Positions 34,398 through 42,983 of a stretch of 64,000 bases of DNA are shown here, piece after piece (the first letter of the stretch is position 1; every line of letters begins with the position of its first letter). The stretch spans positions 153,333 through 217,332 of the forward strand of contig CAKUMH010000001.1 of NCBI GenBank assembly GCA_934667625.1, given 5' to 3'. Below the pieces are notes generated by a model, which was not told the DNA's origin, did no database searches, and worked only from the letters and a program-made list of their open reading frames with translations. Both the position numbers and the translations under genes were made by a program. This DNA comes from an uncultured Elusimicrobiales bacterium (GTDB lineage: Bacteria; Elusimicrobiota; Elusimicrobia; Elusimicrobiales; Elusimicrobiaceae).

Positions 34398-34835
34398 TTA
34401 CCTAAAATCAAACAGAAATGCGCCATCTCCCCCCTGCTCAGCACCCGCTTCTTGGCACTTTTCCGTATCGCCCGTGCAGGTAATATACAGAAGTGTTCCG
34501 TTTTCGTTGTGGGCGGTTAAGGTATAGCTGTTGCCCTCACGGGTGGTCGTAAATTCCACAACAGACGAGCTGGACGAAGAGAGCACCGGGGTGGTGAAAT
34601 ACTGCGGCTTGGTATAATCCCCTTCCGTGTGGGAGAGATTTCCCGTCACATACTGGTTTCCGTCAATAATGTATTGGGCGTTGACGGCGTCGCTGGCGGC
34701 CTTTAAATTAGTAATTCCTTCCGTGGCGCGGCCGCGCTCCATAGACGCACGGTATTTGGGAAGCGCAATCGTTACCAAAATACCCACTAATACCATGACA
34801 ATCAGCAACTCAATTAAGGTAAATCCTTTTTTCAT
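34398..34835 (-). CDS. Type IV pilin-like protein
   Basis: 145 residues starting with the prepilin motif MKKGFTLIELL: short basic leader, cleavage after Gly, Phe at +1 and Glu at +5. The long hydrophobic helix IVMVLVGILVTIALPKY and the amphipathic alpha-1C helix (ATEGITNLKAASDAVNAQYI) follow. The globular domain is small with a C-terminal Cys pair (TCTGDTEKC) that may form the D-loop disulfide. The AAGGAG ribosome site is well placed. It would be processed by a prepilin peptidase and used in a pilus, pseudopilus or DNA-uptake fibre. No assembly genes are adjacent. Confidence 0.92.
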   Translation of the reverse strand: MKKGFTLIELLIVMVLVGILVTIALPKYRASMERGRATEGITNLKAASDAVNAQYIIDGNQYVTGNLSHTEGDYTKPQYFTTPVLSSSSSSVVEFTTTREGNSYTLTAHNENGTLLYITCTGDTEKCQEAGAEQGGDGAFLFDFR

Positions 34836-34936
34836 AAAACACTCCTTGCGTATGATAATTTATTATATAAATTTGTACTGTTTTAAACAGTATAACTCTT
34901 TTTTGCGGATTTGCCAGTTTTATTTATAGAATAAAA

Positions 34937-36124
34937 ATGATGACTGCCAAACGGCTTTTTTGGATTTTATTTCTGCTGAACCTGTTTAATTATATAGACA
35001 GACAGGTGCTTTATGCTGTCTTCCCGCTGATAAAAACCGATTTGCACCTGCTGGACTGGCAGCTGGGGGCCCTGGCTTCGGTTTTTATGCTGGTGTATAT
35101 GTGCTATGCACCGCTGGTAGGGTATTTTGCAGACCGGACCCCACGCCACAAATGGATTGGCGCCAGTGCCCTATTGTGGAGTGCGGCTACCTTTGCCTGT
35201 TCCTGGGCCAAAAATTATTTTTCCCTGCTTTTTACCCGGGGGCTTATCGGCGTGGGTGAGGCCGGATTTACCACCCTGGCACAGCCCTTTTTAGCCGAAC
35301 ACTATCCATCGGAAAAACGCGCCTCCACCTTAGCCCTTTTCGGGCTGGCCCTGCCGGCCGGGAGCGCCCTGGGGTACTTGCTGGGCGGACTGGTGGGGCA
35401 ACACTGGGGTTGGCGGGCGGCGTTTATGCTGGCAGGTGTGCCGGGGCTTTTTTTGGGGCTCTTGGCGCTTACGCGCCTGCAAGACCGCAGACGAGCAGAA
35501 CAAAAAGGCGCAAACACGCCCCGCCTAACAGACTACCTGTTGTTACTGCAAAACAAACGGTTTGTGTTTCTCTGTCTGGCGCATGCCATGCTTACCTTTG
35601 TAATTGGGGGGCTGTCGGCCTGGATGCCCACCTATTTGCACCGCTATTTGGCCTTTGACGTGGCGCGGGCAGGCGCGGTGTTTGGAGTGTTGGTGGTGCT
35701 TTGCGGGGCTGCGGGCACGTATTTGGGCGGCGTGCTAGCCGACCTGTTTTTTAAGCGGACGCGCCGCGCATATTTTGGCGTATTGGCCGCGGCATTTGTA
35801 TTCCTGCTACCCGTGGCCTGGTTGGGCCTGCGCACCAATTGTGCAACGCTGGCCTTGGCCTGTTTTGGCGGGGCCATTATACTGCTCTTTTTGCCCACCG
35901 GTCCGGTGGCCGCAGCACTAGTATCCCTGACGAGCCCCAAGGTGCAGGCCATGGCTTTTGCCATCAATATTTTTCTCATCCATGCGTTGGGAGATGCGCT
36001 TTCTCCTTTCTTGGTCGGGCGTGCCTCGGACGCTTGGGGACTTAAAGCCGCGGTGTTGTGCTGCTGCCTGGCGGCGCTGCCCGGGCTGTTTTTTACCTGG
36101 TTGGCGGCACGCCATTACAAATAA
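34937..36124 (+). CDS. MFS transporter (Spinster/sugar-phosphate-exchanger-like)
   Basis: 395 residues with 12 predicted membrane helices. The N-terminal half has the MFS motif A in the loop 2-3 position (YFADRTPRHKWIG). The first helix ends with NLFNYIDRQVLYAVFP, typical of Spinster-like and related solute transporters. The substrate is unknown. The start ATG 34937 lies 6 bp after TATAGA (34925-34930) with no ribosome site. Confidence 0.88.
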   Translation: MMTAKRLFWILFLLNLFNYIDRQVLYAVFPLIKTDLHLLDWQLGALASVFMLVYMCYAPLVGYFADRTPRHKWIGASALLWSAATFACSWAKNYFSLLFTRGLIGVGEAGFTTLAQPFLAEHYPSEKRASTLALFGLALPAGSALGYLLGGLVGQHWGWRAAFMLAGVPGLFLGLLALTRLQDRRRAEQKGANTPRLTDYLLLLQNKRFVFLCLAHAMLTFVIGGLSAWMPTYLHRYLAFDVARAGAVFGVLVVLCGAAGTYLGGVLADLFFKRTRRAYFGVLAAAFVFLLPVAWLGLRTNCATLALACFGGAIILLFLPTGPVAAALVSLTSPKVQAMAFAINIFLIHALGDALSPFLVGRASDAWGLKAAVLCCCLAALPGLFFTWLAARHYK

Positions 36125-36141
36125 CCCTTCGGCCGGACAAA

Positions 36142-36168
36142 AGGGGCGAAACGGAAAGTTTCGCCCCT
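36142..36168 (-). terminator. Terminator of the hydrogenase operon
   Basis: The stem AGGGGCGAAAC / GTTTCGCCCCT (36142-36152, 36158-36168) is followed by TTTT on the minus strand. Confidence 0.85.
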
Positions 36169-36191
36169 CAGTAAAGACCTTGGTGTAAACG

Positions 36192-37931
36192 CTAGTTTTG
36201 CTGGCCCGTGCGGTCCTTTTTATCGCGGTAGTGCGTATGGAGCAATTTATGCGCCAAGGGCCCGCCAATTTGGTCCAAAATGCGACCATACAGGGCATTG
36301 ACGCCGCTGTTATCCTGCGATTTATAGGCCAGTTCCGTATCCTCCTGATACAAGCCTTCCGCGCGGCGTTTGCGCGGGGCCCAACCGTCAAACTGCGGCT
36401 GACCCGCACCCGCCACACAACCGCCCTGGCAGGACATGACCTCAATGAAGTCGTAATGGTCCTTGCCGGCCTTGATGTCCTCCAACAATTTGCGCGCGTT
36501 TTTAAGCCCGCTGACAACCGCGGTGCGGATTTTTAAGTCGCCGATTTCAACGGTTTTCTCTTTAAATACACTGCTTTGGCGCAGGCTGGAAAATTTAACA
36601 CTGCGCGCGTTGGCCGGGTCCAGCTCCGACAGGGCATAGCGCAAAGCCGCCTCCATCACGCCGCCGGAAGCCCCAAAGATAACGCCCGCGCCCGTCTTGG
36701 AACCAAAGGGCATATCAAACCATTCGTTTTCCAAATTCACGAAATCAATGCCAGCCTCTTTAATCATGCGCGCTAACCCTACCGTGGTTACCACATAATC
36801 CGTATCCGGGTTGTCGTTCACATAAAATTCGCGGCGTTTGGATTCGGACTTTTTGGCGGAGCAGGGCATAACCGCCACGACCACCAAATCCTCGCGTTTG
36901 CCACCCTTATCTTCAAAATCCGCCTTGAGCACGGGGCCCATCATCTGCATAGGGGAACGGGCGGTGGATAAGTTAGGAATAAATTCCGGAGCGAATTTTT
37001 CCACATAGTTCACCCACGCCGGGCAACAGCTGGTGAACTGCGGCAGATTGGTGCCTTTTTTAAAGCGAGCCAAGAATTCGTTAGCCTCTTCCCAAATGGT
37101 CAAGTCCGCCGCAAAAGCTGTGTCATACACATAATCAAAGCCCAGCATACGCAGGGCGGCGGCAATTTTACCGTCTACATTTTGGCCTTGCGGCAGACCA
37201 AAGATTTCGCCCAAGCCGACCCGCACCGCCGGGGCAATATGCACGGCCACTTTTTTATTCGGGTTGTTGATTGCTTTAAACACGTCTTCAATTTCGCTGG
37301 AGTTGGGCATTAAGGCGCCCGTCGGGCAGACGCGGGCACACTGGCCGCAGGATACACACTCGTGGCTTTGGCCCAGCTCCTTATTAAAGGCAGTGGCGAT
37401 TTTGGAACGGAACCCGCGGAAGGCAAAATCAATCGCGCCGATACCCTGGACCTCGTTGCAAATACGCACACAGTTGCCGCATAAAATGCATTTGCTATGA
37501 TCGCGCACCAGGGCAGCGGAGGTGGCGTCTTTGTGGCTGTCCAGCTTTTTGGATTTAAAGCGGATTTCGGTCACGTCCATATCCTTGGCCAGCTTCTGCA
37601 ATTTGCAATTGTTGGATTTGCTGCAGAGGGTGCAGTCGTGATTGCCGGAGGAAAGGAGCAGCTCCAGGTTAATGCGGCGCAGGTGGCGGATTTCATCACT
37701 GTTGACGCGCACCTTCATGCCGTCCTTGGGGGCCACGGTGCAGGAGGCTACAATGCCCATTCCTTCCACCTCCACCAAACACAAGCGGCACGCGCCATAG
37801 GCGGCCAGCTCGGGGTGGTAGCAGAAGGTCATAATATTAAAGTTGGCCTTGCGCACCAATTCCAACAGGTTTTTTTCGCCTTCAATCAGAACTCTTTTTC
37901 CTTCAATGGTGACAAATTGTTCTTTTTCCAT
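36192..37931 (-). CDS. hydA: [FeFe]-hydrogenase catalytic subunit of the electron-bifurcating complex
   Basis: 579 residues. An N-terminal [2Fe-2S] domain (CYHPELAAYGACRLC) and a His/Cys [4Fe-4S] region (HDCTLCSKSNNC) come first. Two [4Fe-4S] clusters follow (CILCGNCVRIC, CVSCGQCARVCP). The H-cluster domain has all three signatures: TSCCPAWV, MPCSAKKSE and EVMSCQGGCVAGAG. A small C-terminal domain closes the protein. It reduces protons with electrons from NADH and reduced ferredoxin in the HydABC (HndABCD-type) complex. It lies 2 bp downstream of hydB on the minus strand, last in the operon. The maturases HydEFG are not in the window. Confidence 0.96.
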   Translation of the reverse strand: MEKEQFVTIEGKRVLIEGEKNLLELVRKANFNIMTFCYHPELAAYGACRLCLVEVEGMGIVASCTVAPKDGMKVRVNSDEIRHLRRINLELLLSSGNHDCTLCSKSNNCKLQKLAKDMDVTEIRFKSKKLDSHKDATSAALVRDHSKCILCGNCVRICNEVQGIGAIDFAFRGFRSKIATAFNKELGQSHECVSCGQCARVCPTGALMPNSSEIEDVFKAINNPNKKVAVHIAPAVRVGLGEIFGLPQGQNVDGKIAAALRMLGFDYVYDTAFAADLTIWEEANEFLARFKKGTNLPQFTSCCPAWVNYVEKFAPEFIPNLSTARSPMQMMGPVLKADFEDKGGKREDLVVVAVMPCSAKKSESKRREFYVNDNPDTDYVVTTVGLARMIKEAGIDFVNLENEWFDMPFGSKTGAGVIFGASGGVMEAALRYALSELDPANARSVKFSSLRQSSVFKEKTVEIGDLKIRTAVVSGLKNARKLLEDIKAGKDHYDFIEVMSCQGGCVAGAGQPQFDGWAPRKRRAEGLYQEDTELAYKSQDNSGVNALYGRILDQIGGPLAHKLLHTHYRDKKDRTGQQN

Positions 37932-37933
37932 AA

Positions 37934-39817
37934 TTACGCTCCCGTTACCACGGCGCCGAATTTGCAGGTGGATTTACAGCCGCCGCATTTGATACATTTC
38001 TTGGGGTCAATGTGGTGCGGTTTGCCCACCTCGCCGCTGATGGCTTGCACGGGGCAAGCGCGTTTGCACATACCGCAGCCCTTACACTTGGCGGGCAAAA
38101 TTTCAAACCGGGCCAAGGCTTTGCATACCCCGGCGGGGCAGCGTTTATCCACGACGTGGGCGAGGTATTCTTCCCGAAAATGCTTAAGAGTGGAAAGCAC
38201 CGGATTGGGGGCGGTTTTGCCCAGGGCGCAAAGAGAGGCCTTTTGCACCGCTTTGGCTAAATCCTCCAAATTTTCCAGTGTTTTTAAGGTGGCACGGCCT
38301 TCCACGATATCGTTTAACATGGTGAGCATTTGCTCCGTTCCTTCGCGGCAGGGAACGCATTTGCCGCAGGACTCGCGCTGGGTAAACTCCAAAAAGAACC
38401 GGGCCACATTGACCATGCAGGTTTTGTCGTTCATCACCACCAGCCCGCCGGAACCCACCATGGCACCGGCTGATTTTAAGGAGTCAAAATCAAGCGGGAT
38501 ATCCAGATGTTCGCGCGTCAAACAGCCGCCCGAAGGCCCGCCGATTTGTGCAGCCTTAAAAGCCGCTTTATTGACGGTTCCGTCGTCATTAGTAGTGCCG
38601 CCGGACACATCATCAATCACCTGGCGCAGGGTGGTGCCCATCGGCACTTCCACCAACCCCGTGTTGGCAATGTGCCCCGTTACGGCAAAGGTTTTAGTGC
38701 CCGGGCTGCCCAAGGTGCCAATTTTACGGAAGGCTTCCGCCCCCATTTCCAGCACTTTGGCAACGGTGGCCAGCGTTTCCACGTTATTAATGACCGTGGG
38801 CTTGCCAAACAACCCGCGCTGGCTGGGAAAGGGCGGCTTGATTTTGGGCATACCGCGTTTGCCTTCCACGGAGGCAATAAGCGCGGTTTCCTCGCCACAG
38901 ACAAAGGCGCCCGCGCCTTCCATGACGTTGATTTTAAAATTCTTGCCGGAACCAAAAATGTTTTCGCCCAACAGCCCAAGCGCCTCGGCCTGTTTAATAG
39001 CCGTGCGGACGCGCTCAATGGCCAGCGGGTATTCCATGCGCACGTAAATATATCCTTCATCCGCCCCGATGGCACGGGCGGCAATCATCATGCCTTCCAG
39101 CACTGCATTGGGGTTCCCTTCCATGACGCTGCGGTCCATAAACGCACCCGGGTCTCCTTCGTCGGCATTGCAGATGACGTATTTCTTGGGGCCGGGTTCC
39201 ACGCGGGTTAAATCCCACTTTTTGCCGGTTGGAAAGCCGCCGCCACCGCGCCCGCGCAGACCGGAGGCAATCATCTCCTTGCAGACTTCTTCGTCCGTCA
39301 TTTCGGTATAGGCCCGCTTGGCCTGGGCATAGCCCCCGTGGGCGATGTATTCGTTGATGTCTTCGGGATTAATGCGCCCGCAGTCGTGCAATAAAATGCG
39401 CTCCTGTTTGGCGTAAAAAGGAATTTCCGATACGGTTTTTGCTTTTTGGTTGTTGGCCGGATTGTGGTACAACAGACGATCTATCACCTCACCCTTGAGG
39501 AGCGTCTTTTCCACAATTTCGGGGACGTCCTCCGGCTTTACTTTGGTGTAAAAAATATCTCCCACGCTCACCAACGGCCCCATGGCGCAAAAACCGCGGC
39601 AACCGGAAAAACTAAGGTAATTTTCGTGGCAATCCTTGGTGATTTGCAGGCAAAAGCCAATGCGGCGCTTTTCCATTTCGGTTTGGAAGGCTTGGTAGAC
39701 CTTTTTAGAGCCCCCCGCAATACAACCCGTTCCGCCGCAGATAACCACGCGGCCCGTGATTTTTTTGTAAGCGTCGTTGTAATCTTTGGCAATTTTTTCA
39801 ATGTTTTTAGTCGGCAT
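37934..39817 (-). CDS. hydB: NADH/flavin subunit of the electron-bifurcating hydrogenase (NuoF-like)
   Basis: 627 residues. It begins with a thioredoxin-like [2Fe-2S] domain (CGGTGCIAGG), followed by the NuoF-like NAD- and FMN-binding domain (RGRGGGGFPTGKKW, NADEGDPGAF). The cluster motif CGKCVPCREG is next, with two ferredoxin-type [4Fe-4S] clusters at the C-terminus (CKGCGMCKRACP, CIKCGGCKSTCK). It oxidises NADH and bifurcates electrons. ATG 39817 is chosen over a start ten codons upstream because AGGAGG (39824-39829) is ideally placed. That leaves an 11-bp overlap with hydC. Confidence 0.95.
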   Translation of the reverse strand: MPTKNIEKIAKDYNDAYKKITGRVVICGGTGCIAGGSKKVYQAFQTEMEKRRIGFCLQITKDCHENYLSFSGCRGFCAMGPLVSVGDIFYTKVKPEDVPEIVEKTLLKGEVIDRLLYHNPANNQKAKTVSEIPFYAKQERILLHDCGRINPEDINEYIAHGGYAQAKRAYTEMTDEEVCKEMIASGLRGRGGGGFPTGKKWDLTRVEPGPKKYVICNADEGDPGAFMDRSVMEGNPNAVLEGMMIAARAIGADEGYIYVRMEYPLAIERVRTAIKQAEALGLLGENIFGSGKNFKINVMEGAGAFVCGEETALIASVEGKRGMPKIKPPFPSQRGLFGKPTVINNVETLATVAKVLEMGAEAFRKIGTLGSPGTKTFAVTGHIANTGLVEVPMGTTLRQVIDDVSGGTTNDDGTVNKAAFKAAQIGGPSGGCLTREHLDIPLDFDSLKSAGAMVGSGGLVVMNDKTCMVNVARFFLEFTQRESCGKCVPCREGTEQMLTMLNDIVEGRATLKTLENLEDLAKAVQKASLCALGKTAPNPVLSTLKHFREEYLAHVVDKRCPAGVCKALARFEILPAKCKGCGMCKRACPVQAISGEVGKPHHIDPKKCIKCGGCKSTCKFGAVVTGA

Positions 39818-40292
39818 GTTGGGCCTCCTGGCGGGCAACTTCGTCAATAATCTCTACGGCCTTGGCCGGGGTAATTTGGCCGTGTACCGTGTCGTCCATC
39901 ACCATAACAGGCGCCAAACCGCACGCCCCCAGGCAAGACACGCATTCCAGCGTAAACAGGCCGTCTTCGGTAGTGTCTTGGCCGTCTTTTAGTTTAAGTT
40001 TATCCTTTACGGTATTAATGACAAACGAGGAGCCCTTTACGTGGCAGGCGGTGCCGTTACACACCTTGATGATATGCTTGCCTTTAGGCGTAATAGCAAA
40101 GTGCGCAAAGAAGGTGGCCACGCCAAACACCTTGGCGGGAGAAATCTCCAACTCGTTGGCGATAAAGCGCATAATATCTTCGGGCAGGTATTTGTATTCA
40201 TCTTGCACTTTTTGCAAAATGGGAATGAGTTTTGCCTCATCGTACTGATGCTCTTTTAGGATTTTTGCTGCTGGGGTGAAACGGTCTGTCAT
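39807..40292 (-). CDS. hydC: Thioredoxin-like [2Fe-2S] subunit of the hydrogenase (NuoE-like)
   Basis: 161 residues, the smallest subunit. An N-terminal helical region is followed by a thioredoxin-like fold with four cluster cysteines in CNGTACH and CLGACG. It is first in the operon hydC-hydB-hydA. The start is ATG 40290-40292 with a good ribosome site (GAGAGGA). A consensus promoter lies about 110 bp upstream. Confidence 0.95.
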   Translation of the reverse strand: MTDRFTPAAKILKEHQYDEAKLIPILQKVQDEYKYLPEDIMRFIANELEISPAKVFGVATFFAHFAITPKGKHIIKVCNGTACHVKGSSFVINTVKDKLKLKDGQDTTEDGLFTLECVSCLGACGLAPVMVMDDTVHGQITPAKAVEIIDEVARQEAQHAD

Positions 40293-40403
40293 ACGCTATC
40301 CTCTCTTGATTAGATGACAAAACATACAGCGTTTTAACCACGCTGAAACGGCAGACTTCTTTTGTAACTTTTGGGTACTGCAAGCCAGGGACGACTTTCT
40401 TCC

Positions 40404-40433
40404 ATTATAACTACAATTGGGAAGGTGTGTCAA
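40404..40433 (-). promoter_or_regulatory. Consensus promoter of the hydCBA operon
   Basis: On the minus strand TTGACA (40428-40433) and TATAAT (40404-40409) are perfect hexamers with an 18-bp spacer. About 110 nt of leader follows. No clear Rex-type inverted repeat was seen. Confidence 0.85.
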
Positions 40434-40441
40434 ACAGAAAA

Positions 40442-40473
40442 GAAAAACGCGGCCGGAGAAAACCCCAGCCGCG
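40442..40473 (-). terminator. Terminator of the exported receiver-like gene
   Basis: CGCGGC (40448-40453) pairs with GCCGCG (40468-40473), followed on the minus strand by TTTTT. Confidence 0.75.
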
Positions 40474-40497
40474 CTGGTGAAATTTTGAGGATCAGCC

Positions 40498-41664
40498 TTA
40501 ACGCTGCCAGCCGTGCAAGTTTTTGTAGTAAAAGTAACGCTTGATGTTACTCATCCAATTAAACGAGCCGTATACTTCTTCAAACATATCGTCTGCGTAC
40601 ATGTATCCGTCAAAGCCGAGTTGGAAGAGTTCCTCGTCATTAAGTTTGTAGGCCGGGAAATTGCTGCAGCCAATGACGGGCATATTTTTTCCCTCTTGGC
40701 GCAACCAAGACGTTAGGTACTTGCCGCCACCGCCGGGCACAACCATGTCGGTAATGACTAAGTCAAACGAGGCGCCTCCTTTGAAAGCGCGAATTAAATC
40801 GTTCGTATCCTTGTACAAGGAAAAGTGCCAGCCTTTCCCCATACGGCCTTCGCGTTCCCATACTTGGTACATGTACAAAATATCCAGGTCATCATTTAAC
40901 ACGGCCACGTGCCAATTTTCCGGCACCTCTATCGTGGAACCGGAATAGGCTGGGTCCTTGGGTTCCTTTAAGAAAAATTCGGCCTTGTCCACAACACGGT
41001 TGTCGGGACGGACCGCTACCTTAAGTGCCGAATTGGGCACATAAAAGGGATTGACTTCCGGTAAAACCGTCTGCAGCCAGGTTTGCACCTGCTGCAACGG
41101 GACATCGTGGGAGAACACCACCGTACGCAGGTGATCCACCGTCAATTCCAGGCCGGAAAGCTCCGTGGTAAAATACCGCCGATCGGCCAAGGACAATGGG
41201 GTGCCCTCTCCCGGCAAATTTTTATATAGGAGCTTAGGCGTTAGCTCGTGACGAATACGTTGAAAGTCCTTCATCGCCTCGGTATATTCACTCCGGAACT
41301 GCTGCACCTGCTCTTGGGAAGGACTAATGATGTTAGGGTACAACTTTTCCACCGGGGTCGGCGTAATCGTACGGCTCAGGGACCCGTTTAAAAAGTGGTT
41401 ACGCCGCAAAATAGCAGATGTTTCGCGGACCGTCGGTACGGTAATTTTGATATCTCTCATCCGGCGAACGGTTTCCTCTGCTTCTTTCGCTATGCGGTCC
41501 ATCCGGCCCAAAGCAGAACCAGCGCTAACACTCGGGCTGATGCGAGAAGTTGTACGACCAGCTGCCCGAATGCCACGGGTGAGCTTGCCCAACTGCGCAA
41601 AGGCGCTTTGGCTAAGTACCAAAGAAAAACAAAAAATTAAACTGCCCTTCCATAGATTGTTCAT
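40498..41664 (-). CDS. Exported protein with C-terminal receiver-like (CheY-fold) domain
   Basis: 388 residues with a clear signal peptide (GSLIFCFSLVLSQSAFAQ). A basic helical middle part is followed by a C-terminal segment, about 251-362, that reads as a response-regulator receiver. It has an acidic pair (Asp258/Asp259 in VAVLNDDLDILY), Asp306 in FDLVITDMVVPGGGG at the phospho-acceptor place, and Ser334 in VIGCSNFPA at the Thr/Ser place. The conserved Lys is missing: GYMYADD stands where DYLTKP is usual. Receivers work in the cytoplasm, so an exported one is odd; it is probably a pseudo-receiver used as a binding domain. The upstream region has the 19-bp motif shared with 10935. Confidence 0.7.
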   Translation of the reverse strand: MNNLWKGSLIFCFSLVLSQSAFAQLGKLTRGIRAAGRTTSRISPSVSAGSALGRMDRIAKEAEETVRRMRDIKITVPTVRETSAILRRNHFLNGSLSRTITPTPVEKLYPNIISPSQEQVQQFRSEYTEAMKDFQRIRHELTPKLLYKNLPGEGTPLSLADRRYFTTELSGLELTVDHLRTVVFSHDVPLQQVQTWLQTVLPEVNPFYVPNSALKVAVRPDNRVVDKAEFFLKEPKDPAYSGSTIEVPENWHVAVLNDDLDILYMYQVWEREGRMGKGWHFSLYKDTNDLIRAFKGGASFDLVITDMVVPGGGGKYLTSWLRQEGKNMPVIGCSNFPAYKLNDEELFQLGFDGYMYADDMFEEVYGSFNWMSNIKRYFYYKNLHGWQR

Positions 41665-41722
41665 AACAAATAGCTCCTGTTCCCTCTGTACTTATACTTT
41701 AGAGAAATAGGAGCTTGCTGGA

Positions 41723-41741
41723 AAGGGCCTTTGGACCTAGG
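41723..41741 (-). promoter_or_regulatory. 19-bp shared upstream motif, copy B
   Basis: On the minus strand this reads CCTAGGTCCAAAGGCCCTT, 58 bp upstream of the exported receiver-like gene and just upstream of its likely promoter (TATAAG or TAAAGT). A GACCTAG / CTAGGTC dyad overlaps it. Confidence 0.5.
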
Positions 41742-41782
41742 AGCATCTAGGTCTTTTGGCCGATAAAAGAGGAAACGAAAGG

Positions 41783-42841
41783 TTATAAAACGACGAGCAA
41801 CACCAAGAAGTAGCTCCCCATGAGGACCACGCCCGTGGGGACGGCAATGGAGGCCCACTCGCGGCTTTTGATGCCTAATTTTTCCGCCGCCACAATGTTG
41901 GGCAGGTTCCCCTGCACCAGCATACTGCCAAAGGCGGCCAACCCGATTACCATATAAATGAGGTCGTTCATGGAAATGGTGGGGACGATTTCAATCGCGG
42001 CCAGGGTAGCATTATCAATAATAACAGACACCGCATTGGCCAAAAACAGCACTTTCCCGCCCAGGTGGGTGATAGTGCTTTGCGCTAGAGGGCGCAGGCC
42101 CGTGCTGATTAAATTAAGCGCACCCACGAACATATAAATGTGCCAGGTGCGGCGCAGCATGGAACCATAGGTTTCTTTATCTTCGCGGATGTGCATTTGC
42201 ATGGTGGTTCCAGCGTGGCGGGCTGAATAGCCAGCGGCAGCACTCATCAGCAAAACGGCAGGCATAATCCACCAAAAGAAATGACGCAGTAAAAAGAAGA
42301 AATCGGCATGGTGAGGGGCCCCGGTCAGCGCGTTATTAATGATAAGCCCCAGCGGTTCGGCCAGTGGCGTGAGAACGGCGCCCAGGCCAATGGCGTAGCA
42401 GGCAAAAACGGTAATGCGTACGGTGGCGGTACGCTCCAAATTAACCACCTTTAAGACCTCGGCCAGCACCAGGGCAGAGACCGTCACACTGACGAGAGAG
42501 GAGGTCATCCCCAATAAAAACACGAGCAAAGCAAAGCTGTACTGCGGCGCCAAATTGCGGAAGAACGCAAACAACACCCGGAAAATATAGCGGGAATAAT
42601 TGTTAAAAATAACACTGACCACCAACACGATGAAGGCCACATTGACGGGGTATTGGAGCGTTTCGTAAATAAAATCTACGCTCCAGCCGCCGCTGACTGT
42701 TACAGCAGCGGCACCTACGGCCAGCAGGAAAATTTCCAGGTGGCTTTCCACCCAGCGCGAAGCCAGCGGCCACACCAACAGGTTGGCCACCACCACGCCG
42801 AGCAAGATATTCATCCACAACGGGACAGATACTGGTTCCAT
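41783..42841 (-). CDS. DUF1646-family membrane transporter, copy 2
   Basis: 352 residues, about ten membrane helices, clearly paralogous to the gene at 30078 along its full length. Shared landmarks include ITVFACYAIGLGAVLTPLAE (VVFSCYAIGMGAVLTSIGE there) and KLGIKSREWA. Conserved acidic residues in membrane segments (ALVLAEV, PLAEPLG, IDNATLAAIE) would suit ion binding. The ATG lies 6 bp after TAAAAT (minus strand 42848-42853), without a ribosome site. The substrate is unknown. Confidence 0.8.
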   Translation of the reverse strand: MEPVSVPLWMNILLGVVVANLLVWPLASRWVESHLEIFLLAVGAAAVTVSGGWSVDFIYETLQYPVNVAFIVLVVSVIFNNYSRYIFRVLFAFFRNLAPQYSFALLVFLLGMTSSLVSVTVSALVLAEVLKVVNLERTATVRITVFACYAIGLGAVLTPLAEPLGLIINNALTGAPHHADFFFLLRHFFWWIMPAVLLMSAAAGYSARHAGTTMQMHIREDKETYGSMLRRTWHIYMFVGALNLISTGLRPLAQSTITHLGGKVLFLANAVSVIIDNATLAAIEIVPTISMNDLIYMVIGLAAFGSMLVQGNLPNIVAAEKLGIKSREWASIAVPTGVVLMGSYFLVLLVVL

Positions 42842-42983
42842 AATGTTATTTTACAAAATACCCCCACAGCTCCGCCCGCGAAATTTTAAATTAGAACTAA
42901 CCCGAAAAACCGCGTTGAGGCTAACGCCGCATTTTAGTAAAATAAGAATGTAACGTAGTTTTAATTCACCCAAGGAGAAGGAA

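Noticed and set aside
37497..39047. 516-codon open frame antisense to the hydrogenase subunits
   Set aside because: It spans two genes with complete family motifs on the other strand; no motif of its own.
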